Source: Rhodospirillaceae bacterium (GTDB lineage: Bacteria > Pseudomonadota > Alphaproteobacteria > Dongiales > Dongiaceae). From it: 9,546 nucleotides of DNA. The DNA lies in contig JAEUKU010000001.1 in assembly GCA_016794075.1 (NCBI GenBank), forward strand, positions 1-9,546. The letters are read 5' to 3'. Both the position numbers and the translations under genes were made by a program. The notes below the pieces were generated by a model that did not search any database, was not told the DNA's origin, and worked only from the letters and a program-made list of their open reading frames with translations. Positions 1 to 5,506 of this stretch are shown in pieces (the stretch's first letter is position 1; the number at the start of each line of letters is the position of its first letter).

Positions 1-29
1 TGGTCAAGGTCTTCGCCAACGACGCCTGA
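1..29 (+). CDS. 3' end of an upstream gene (partial, unidentified)
   Basis: The first bases read in frame as VKVFANDA followed by a TGA stop at 27-29, with codons starting at position 3. This looks like the C-terminus of a protein whose body lies outside the window. Too little is present to identify a family. The alternative is that these bases are non-coding and the open frame is chance; an eight-codon tail cannot decide this. Confidence 0.4.
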
Positions 30-53
30 TCGGCGTCGGTCCTCCCAACGCGC

Positions 54-82
54 TTCAATCCGCGGCGGCCTTCGCGTAGCTT
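54..82 (+). promoter_or_regulatory. Possible promoter of the GNAT gene (leaderless arrangement)
   Basis: TTCAAT (54-59) and TAGCTT (77-82) are separated by exactly 17 nt, and the -10-like box ends 6 nt before the ATG at 89. Each box matches only three of six sigma-70 consensus bases, so the case rests on spacing. No Shine-Dalgarno sequence precedes the ATG. Transcription starting at or next to the ATG would give a leaderless mRNA, which is common in alphaproteobacteria. This is a weak inference. Confidence 0.2.
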
Positions 83-88
83 GCGCGC

Positions 89-556
89 ATGACGACGCGC
101 ATCGACGACCTCGCCATCGCCGACCTGACAATAGCCAGGGCTGTTCCGGCCGACATTGCCTGCCTCGCCCAGCTCAATTTCGAGCTGATGGAGGACGAGG
201 CGCATCCCTATCCGCTCACCCTGGAAGACCTGCGCGCGCGCATGGCGCGCTGGATCGCCGGCGAATACCAGGTGCTGCTGTTCCGCCGGGGGGAACGCGT
301 CTGCGGCTATGCCGTGTGGCGGGCGGAAGATCGCGGCGCCTATCTGCGCCATTTCTACATCTGCCGCGATCAGCGCCGCGAAGGATTGGGGCGCGCGGCC
401 CTGGCGCTGCTGCGCCGCGACTGGCTGCCCAGGGATCTGCCGATCCAATTGGAGGCTGCCATCTGGAACACCGACGCCATCGCCTTCTGGCGCGCCGTGG
501 GCTTCAAGGATTTCGGCCTGACGCTGGAAATGACGCCGAGCGACCCGGTGACGTAG
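89..556 (+). CDS. GNAT family N-acetyltransferase
   Basis: This 155-residue protein is a single-domain GNAT, the usual size for the family, and should transfer an acetyl group from acetyl-CoA to an amine. The acetyl-CoA pyrophosphate loop is visible as QRREGLG (residues 95-101), after the beta-4 strand YLRHFYICRD (85-94) and leading into helix 3. The C-terminal motif B is also present: N127 and the FWRAVGF segment (133-139), typical of GNAT proteins. The N-terminus (LTIARAVPADI, about 13-23) matches the usual first strand and helix. The substrate cannot be read from the sequence; it could be a small molecule, an antibiotic or a protein N-terminus. The ATG at 89 has no Shine-Dalgarno. The gene stands alone and converges on the opposite-strand gene downstream. 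Family assignment is firm, function open. Confidence 0.9.
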   Translation: MTTRIDDLAIADLTIARAVPADIACLAQLNFELMEDEAHPYPLTLEDLRARMARWIAGEYQVLLFRRGERVCGYAVWRAEDRGAYLRHFYICRDQRREGLGRAALALLRRDWLPRDLPIQLEAAIWNTDAIAFWRAVGFKDFGLTLEMTPSDPVT

Positions 557-570
557 CGGTCTCAGACTCG

Positions 571-633
571 GCGCTGCATCTGCCCCCTCCCTACCCTTCA
601 GGGGGAGGGCGGTGGTGGGGGCAGATGCAGTGC
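571..633. repeat. Long palindrome between convergent genes (bidirectional terminator or REP-like element)
   Basis: CTGCATCTGCCCCC (574-587) is perfectly complementary to GGGGGCAGATGCAG (617-630). Two further pairs and one G-T wobble extend the stem outward to 571 and 633, giving 17 pairs. The interior allows an alternative stem, CCCTCCC (585-591) with GGGAGGG (603-609), around a short loop. The element sits 15 nt after the GNAT stop and 14 nt before the stop of the opposite-strand gene, where a terminator for both would be expected. There is no U-tract on either side, so it is not a textbook intrinsic terminator. C-rich/G-rich palindromes of this kind are often dispersed intergenic repeats in GC-rich alphaproteobacteria. 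Copy number cannot be judged here. Confidence 0.7.
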
Positions 634-646
634 GAGCTTCGCCGCG

Positions 647-1567
647 CTACTGCAGCGGCACTTCGGCGAGGCTGAAGCCGTCGGGCAGGGTTGCCTTGTC
701 GGGCGCCAGGCGGTCGCCTTCGAGCGGGATCTCCACCCGTGTCGCGTCGTCGAGCTGGATGCGCAGGGTGACGCCGGAATAGACCGTCTTGGCGTCGCCG
801 TCCTGGTTGATGAAATTGTGCTCGACGCCCTCCGGCTGGTCGGCGGTGATCCAGAGCAGCTTGGTGTTCCATTCCAGCGGCAAATCGCCGTCGCGGCCAC
901 CGGGCACGCTCAAGGCCACGCGCTGCAGCGGCTCCGCCTCGGTCGCGTAGGTGATGATTGCGACGCGATCCTGGTCCGCGCCCAGCTCCGCCTTGTCGCG
1001 CCCGGTGATGGCGAAATGCGCGGCGACGATGCGCTGGTCATAGGTCGGGCCCTTCTTGCCCATGGTCAGCCAGTCGCCGAAATCGCCCGGGCCGGTGGCG
1101 CTGAACAGGCGCTTGCCGGAATAGAGACTGAAGACCTCATGTGCGGGCTGCTCGACGCAACAGCCCCAGACCGTCGTCACCACATAAGGCCCGGACACCG
1201 CGACCTCGTCGGCGGCGGTCTCGACTTGCAGGCTGACCTCGCCCAGCCCGGTCGCAGTCAGCGGCCGCGCGGTGGCGCGCAGGATCGAGCGCTGCACGTC
1301 GATCTCCTGGTCGTCGGCCTCGCGCGTCACGCGGTCGATCTCGGTTTCGACCAGGAAGCGGCGCATTTGGCCAGGGGGCTCACGGTCATCGAAATAGGAA
1401 GTGACGTCGTGGCGGCGGTTGATCGTGTTGATGAGATAGGCGCCGTCCTCGATCGAGATGGTCGTTTGCGTCGCGGCCTGCTCGCTGACGATCGGGTCGG
1501 CGATGCCCGGTGGCGCCGCGAGGAGCAGCAGGGGCAGGGCGAACAGCAGGGCAGGTATATTGGTCAT
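647..1567 (-). CDS. Exported protein of unknown function, downstream of the GGT-like gene
   Basis: I do not recognise the family of this 306-residue protein. The ATG at 1567 is chosen because it begins a clear Sec signal peptide: a short N-terminus, a Leu/Ala-rich core (about residues 6-18) and a plausible signal-peptidase I site after GIA at residue 23. The mature part is acidic, with no further membrane segment, and appears beta-rich. It has an adjacent cysteine pair (residues 136-137, context VWGCCVEQPAHEVF), the only cysteines I see, which could form a vicinal disulfide or bind metal. It is probably periplasmic. The start lies 13 nt after the TAA of the GGT-like gene on the same strand, with a weak AGAAAG ribosome site next to that stop, so the two are probably cotranscribed. 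Upstream in-frame codons would put the signal peptide inside the protein and are disfavoured. Confidence 0.75.
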   Translation of the reverse strand: MTNIPALLFALPLLLLAAPPGIADPIVSEQAATQTTISIEDGAYLINTINRRHDVTSYFDDREPPGQMRRFLVETEIDRVTREADDQEIDVQRSILRATARPLTATGLGEVSLQVETAADEVAVSGPYVVTTVWGCCVEQPAHEVFSLYSGKRLFSATGPGDFGDWLTMGKKGPTYDQRIVAAHFAITGRDKAELGADQDRVAIITYATEAEPLQRVALSVPGGRDGDLPLEWNTKLLWITADQPEGVEHNFINQDGDAKTVYSGVTLRIQLDDATRVEIPLEGDRLAPDKATLPDGFSLAEVPLQ

Positions 1568-1580
1568 GTTGCTGCTTTCT

Positions 1581-3185
1581 TTACGTGCGGACGTGGTCGG
1601 CCGTGACGGCGCCGGACCAGGCCGAGGCCAGGTCGGCGGCACCGAGGCGCAGGCCGTCGGCCGCTGCCTGCACGGCGCTCACATTGGCGAATTGCGCCGG
1701 ATAGGGCGCGAGGTCGGTGAATTCCGCGGTCATCAGCTGGGCGATCGAGCCGAGCGTCGCATCGCCCAGCCGGCGGTCGACGAGGGCGAGGCCCGGTCCG
1801 CTGACATCGATGCGCGGGGTGTGGAATGCGGCATCCAGATCCATGCCGAAATCGAGCAGGAAGGAGAGCACCTGCGCCACCGCCGGCATGATCTTGCGCC
1901 CGCCCGAGGCGCCGATGCCGACGGCGCCGAGCCGCTCCGACAAGGCCACGGTCGGGCACATGTTGCTCAAGGGTCGCGCGCCGGGGCGCATGGAGTTCGG
2001 CTTTCCCGGCACCGGATCGAACCACATGATGCCGTTGTTCATCATGATGCCGGTCGACGGCGACATCACGAAGGAGCCGAAGCGCGACAGCAGCGTCTGG
2101 GTCCAGGCAACGACGTTTCCCTCCTTGTCGACGACGCAGAAATGGCTGGTGCAGGTTTCGCGCGGCTCGGTCTTGCGCTCGCCCATATTGGCGAGGCGGT
2201 CGCGATAGGCCTGGTCGAGCCCGGCGGCATAGGCGCGGTAGTGGTCAGGCTCCGGCGTCGCGCCGGGGGCTGGGGCGAAAGCGCTTTGCCAGCCCTCCAG
2301 CACGCGCTGCAGCGTCGGCCCGGCGGTGAGGCCGGAGGGCGCGAAGACCTTGGCCCCGCGATAGGCGATCTCGACCGGCGCGATGAAGCGCGCCTGGTAG
2401 CCGGTCAGATCGTCCTGGGTCAGGCGGCAACCGAGCGCGTTCAGATCCCGGATCAGCGCCTGGCCGATGGTGCCGGCATAGAACTTGTCCGGCCCCTCCG
2501 CCGCGAGCTGCTTCAGCGTCTCGGCCAGGCGGCCGAGCTTCAGGAACACCGGCTGGCCCTCCTCGAAGGGCTGCGGCACCTGGCCGTTCGGCAGATAGGT
2601 GGCGCGCGCGGTGTCGAAGCGGGCGAGGCCCTTGGCCTCGACCAGCAGCGACAGGGCGCCATACCAGTCGAGGCTGAGGCCGCGTTCGGCCAGGGCGATG
2701 GCCGGCTGGGCCAGATCGGACCAGGGCAGGCGGCCATAGGTCTTGTGGGCGAGGCCGAGGCCGGAAACGAGGCCGGGCACGGCGATGGAATAGGGGCCGA
2801 GGATGTTGCGGTCCTCGACCACGCCGGGCCAGCCGAAGAAACCCTCGCCGGTTGGCTTGCCGGTCAGCGGATACTCGGCGGGGTCGAGGCCGGAGGGCGC
2901 GATCATGCCGTAATCCAGGCAGCGGATTTCCTGCCGCTTGGCATCCCAAAGCGTAGCGAAGCCGCCGCCGCCCAGCCCGCTCATCCAGGGTTCCACCGCG
3001 CCCAGCGCCAGGCTGGTCGCCACCGCCGCGTCCACCGCATGGCCGCCGGCCGCCAGGATCTGGGCTCCCGCCGCGGCCGCGTCGCGCGATTGCGCCGCGA
3101 CCACGCCGTCGCGGCCGGCGAGGGCCGGCTTGCGGTAGATCACGCTACTCGGGACCATTCCGATGCTCATGGTTCGACCCGTCAT
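1581..3185 (-). CDS. Gamma-glutamyltranspeptidase-family Ntn hydrolase, divergent substrate site
   Basis: This 534-residue protein fits the GGT family, Ntn hydrolases that self-cleave into large and small subunits. The nucleophile is Thr346 in TSHF (346-349), so mature chains would be about 1-345 and 346-534. Supporting motifs are GNVVAWTQT (356-364) with the second conserved Thr, the MMNN asparagines (383-384), RPLSNMCPT (404-412) and the GASGG loop (425-429). Differences from E. coli GGT, aligned from memory: the carboxylate-binding Arg114 (LDFRE) is Gly93 (LDYGM), and the second Ser of the SSM motif is Asn408. No signal peptide is visible, whereas E. coli GGT is periplasmic, so this one is likely cytoplasmic. 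The ATG at 3185 is chosen because GGAG lies 5 nt upstream; a GTG at 3203 is possible. Glutathione hydrolase is the default label, but another gamma-glutamyl or acyl amide is plausible. Confidence 0.88.
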   Translation of the reverse strand: MTGRTMSIGMVPSSVIYRKPALAGRDGVVAAQSRDAAAAGAQILAAGGHAVDAAVATSLALGAVEPWMSGLGGGGFATLWDAKRQEIRCLDYGMIAPSGLDPAEYPLTGKPTGEGFFGWPGVVEDRNILGPYSIAVPGLVSGLGLAHKTYGRLPWSDLAQPAIALAERGLSLDWYGALSLLVEAKGLARFDTARATYLPNGQVPQPFEEGQPVFLKLGRLAETLKQLAAEGPDKFYAGTIGQALIRDLNALGCRLTQDDLTGYQARFIAPVEIAYRGAKVFAPSGLTAGPTLQRVLEGWQSAFAPAPGATPEPDHYRAYAAGLDQAYRDRLANMGERKTEPRETCTSHFCVVDKEGNVVAWTQTLLSRFGSFVMSPSTGIMMNNGIMWFDPVPGKPNSMRPGARPLSNMCPTVALSERLGAVGIGASGGRKIMPAVAQVLSFLLDFGMDLDAAFHTPRIDVSGPGLALVDRRLGDATLGSIAQLMTAEFTDLAPYPAQFANVSAVQAAADGLRLGAADLASAWSGAVTADHVRT

Positions 3186-3268
3186 GGTGACTCCGCCCCT
3201 CACTGTCTTTGCGCCTGTTTTTGCGCCGAGTCGGGATGCTAGTCTGCCGGCCTCATCAGGGGAAGCGG
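3186..3268. promoter_or_regulatory. Divergent intergenic region between the GGT-like gene and the cyclase operon
   Basis: These 83 nt must hold the leaders, and probably the promoters, of both divergent units. Ribosome sites are clear at each end: GGAG on the minus strand (3191-3194) for the GGT-like gene and AGGGGA (3258-3263) for the cyclase, each 5 nt from its ATG. In the middle, TTTGCGCC occurs twice as a direct repeat (3208-3215 and 3220-3227), start-to-start 12 bp. A GATGCTAGT segment near 3235-3243 could contain a -10 for the plus strand, but no well-spaced -35 accompanies it. Exact promoter positions cannot be assigned. Confidence 0.45.
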
Positions 3269-5497
3269 ATGAAGCGCGGTTGGGACTTGGTGCTGGGCGC
3301 GGCGATCCTGGCGGGCGCCCTGGCGCTGCGCTGGGCGGACCCGCTGCCGCTGCAGCAGCTGCGCAACCTCACCTTCGATACCTATCAGCGCTTGCAGCCC
3401 AGGGCCTATGACCCGACCCTGCCCGTCACCATCGCCGCCATCGACGAAAAGGCCCTCGATGCCTTCGGCCAATGGCCGTGGCCGCGCAGCACCCTGGCGC
3501 GCATCGCCGACCGGCTGACCGACCTGGGCGCTGCGGCAATCGCCTTCGACGTGCTGTTCGCGGAGCCCGACCGCACGTCTCCGGCCGCCATTGCCGCCGA
3601 TCTTCCGGCAGACGCGCAATACAACGCGGCGCGGGCGCAGCTCGGGCGGCTGCCCGATCCCGACGCCGCATTCGCCGCGGCGCTCGCCCGCGCGCCGGCG
3701 GTCCTGGCCTTTGCCTATTCCGACGATGCCGCGCTCGCGGCCGATCCCAAGATCGCGTTCCCCTTCGGCTTCACCGTCATCGGCGCGGCTTCCGAAGCGG
3801 GCGTCGCCGGCAAGGTGCAGAGCGCGCCCTACGCGATCCTGCCGTTGCCGCAATTGCTCGCCGCGACGCGCGGATTGGGCGAGGTGCATGCGGGCGATCC
3901 CGACCCGGATGGCGTGATCCGTCGCGTGCCTCTGGTGGTCGCGATCGGCGACAAGCTCCACCCCACTTTGGCGGGCGATGCGTTGCGCGTCGGACTCGGC
4001 GGGCAGACGGCGCAGCTGCGGCTGACCGAGGATGGCTTCATCGACAAGATGCGCATCGGCGAGGCGATCATCCCGGTCAATGACCGCGGCGAATTGCTGC
4101 TCTATGACAGCGGCCTGCAGGCGGGCCGGTTCGTGTCTCTGGCGGATGTCATGGCGCCTGATTTCGACGCCGCCCGCGTCTCCGGCCGCCTGGTGCTGAT
4201 CGGGGCGATGGTCGAAGGTCTGAAGGACATCCGCGCCACGCCGCTCGCGCCGGTGATGCCGGGGGTGGAGATTCACGCGCAGATCCTCGAGCAGATTCTC
4301 GGCGGCGTCTATCTGAACCGGCCGTACTATGCCGACCGCCTGGAGCTGAATTGCCTCGGCCTCTTCGGCCTGGTGCTGCTCGGCTTCCTCTATCGCCGCA
4401 GTGCGCTCGGCGGCGCGGTGGTGCTGCTCGCCGCCATCGGCGGCGCGGTGGCCCTGTCCTGGTGGCAATTCTCCGCCCAGGGCTTCCTGTTCGATCCGGT
4501 CTATCCGGCGCTCGCCGCCGTCGTTATGTTCGGCGGCGGCACGCTGGTCAATTACCTGCGCACCGAGGGCGAGAAGCGCGTCGTGCGCGACGCCTTCGCG
4601 CAATATCTCTCGCCCGTCCTGGTCGACCGGGTGAGCGCGCATCCGGAGCAATTGAAGCTGGGCGGCGAGATCCGGCCGCTCACCCTGATGTTCTGCGACA
4701 TCCGCGGCTTCACCAAGATCTCCGAACGGCTCGATCCGCAGGCGCTGACCCATCTGGTCAACGCGTTCCTCACCCCGATGACCCGCATCATCCAGGCGCG
4801 CGAGGGCACCATCGACAAGTATATCGGCGATTGCATCATGGCGTTCTGGAACGCGCCGGTGGACGTCGCCGACCATCCGCGCCAGGCGATCCTTGCGGCG
4901 TACGATATGCGCACCGAGCTGCGGCGCCTGAACGCGGCCTTGGCTGAAGAAGCGGCGAAAGCCGGCCAGCCCAATGCCGATCTCAGGGTGGGGATCGGTC
5001 TCAACACCGGCCCCGGCTGCGTCGGCAACATGGGCTCGGAGCAGCGCTTCAACTACTCGGTGCTGGGCGACACGGTGAACATCGCCTCGCGCCTTGAAAG
5101 CCTGTCGCCGGCTTATGGCGTCGACCTGGTGATCGGCGAGGAGACGGCCGCGGCGGCGGATGATTTCGCGCTGCTGGAGCTCGACCGGGTGCGGGTGAAG
5201 GGCAAGAAGCTGCCGATCCGCATCTATACCGGCCTCGGTGCCACGGAAGAGGCGGCCAGGCCGGAATTCCAGGCCCTGAAGGCGGCGCAGGAGGAGATGC
5301 TCGCGCGCTACCGGGCCCAGGACTGGGACGCGGCCGAGGCGCGACTGGCCGAGTGCCGGCGTCTGGCGCAGGTCATCGCAGAAGGCGGGCTCGCCGGCTT
5401 CTACGACCTTTATGCCGCCCGCATCGCCGCCTATCGCGCCGACCCGCCGCCCGCCGACTGGGATGGCGTCTATGAAGCCAAGAGCAAGGCGGGGTAG
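3269..5497 (+). CDS. Membrane-bound CHASE2-domain class III adenylate cyclase
   Basis: This 742-residue protein converts ATP to cAMP. In order: an N-terminal membrane helix (about 6-22); a periplasmic CHASE2 sensor (about 25-350) with typical blocks DEKALDAFGQWPWPR (59-73), DPDPDGVIRRVPL (210-222) and PGVEIHAQILEQIL (331-344); three membrane helices (about 358-374, 380-397, 409-428); and a cytoplasmic class III cyclase domain (about 465-655). Catalytic residues are all present: metal-binding Asp477 (FCDIRGFT) and Asp521 (IGD), adenine-selecting Lys517 and Asp601, and transition-state Asn604 and Arg608. This predicts an active ATP-specific homodimer. A helical tail (about 660-742) follows. The ATG at 3269 has AGGGGA 5 nt upstream; a TTG at 3209 lacks support. 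It is the first gene of a three-gene operon; the next start is 9 nt after its stop. The signal sensed by CHASE2 is unknown. Confidence 0.95.
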   Translation: MKRGWDLVLGAAILAGALALRWADPLPLQQLRNLTFDTYQRLQPRAYDPTLPVTIAAIDEKALDAFGQWPWPRSTLARIADRLTDLGAAAIAFDVLFAEPDRTSPAAIAADLPADAQYNAARAQLGRLPDPDAAFAAALARAPAVLAFAYSDDAALAADPKIAFPFGFTVIGAASEAGVAGKVQSAPYAILPLPQLLAATRGLGEVHAGDPDPDGVIRRVPLVVAIGDKLHPTLAGDALRVGLGGQTAQLRLTEDGFIDKMRIGEAIIPVNDRGELLLYDSGLQAGRFVSLADVMAPDFDAARVSGRLVLIGAMVEGLKDIRATPLAPVMPGVEIHAQILEQILGGVYLNRPYYADRLELNCLGLFGLVLLGFLYRRSALGGAVVLLAAIGGAVALSWWQFSAQGFLFDPVYPALAAVVMFGGGTLVNYLRTEGEKRVVRDAFAQYLSPVLVDRVSAHPEQLKLGGEIRPLTLMFCDIRGFTKISERLDPQALTHLVNAFLTPMTRIIQAREGTIDKYIGDCIMAFWNAPVDVADHPRQAILAAYDMRTELRRLNAALAEEAAKAGQPNADLRVGIGLNTGPGCVGNMGSEQRFNYSVLGDTVNIASRLESLSPAYGVDLVIGEETAAAADDFALLELDRVRVKGKKLPIRIYTGLGATEEAARPEFQALKAAQEEMLARYRAQDWDAAEARLAECRRLAQVIAEGGLAGFYDLYAARIAAYRADPPPADWDGVYEAKSKAG

Positions 5498-5506
5498 AAG
5501 GGGCGC

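Noticed and set aside
1568..1642. Longer N-terminus (25 extra residues) for the exported protein
   Set aside because: It would bury the signal peptide inside the protein and overlap the C-terminal coding region of the GGT-like gene. The ATG at 1567 has the signal peptide at its very start.
1458..3242. Plus-strand open frame of about 594 codons antisense to the GGT-like gene
   Set aside because: It is codon-aligned to the GGT-like gene, so the same rare-codon effect keeps it open. The product is Arg/Gly/Ala/His-rich without recognisable domains, and the opposite strand has all the GGT motifs.
3209..3268. TTG start adding 20 residues to the cyclase
   Set aside because: There is no ribosome site before it, it would absorb most of the divergent promoter region, and the ATG at 3269 has AGGGGA at ideal spacing directly before the first membrane helix.
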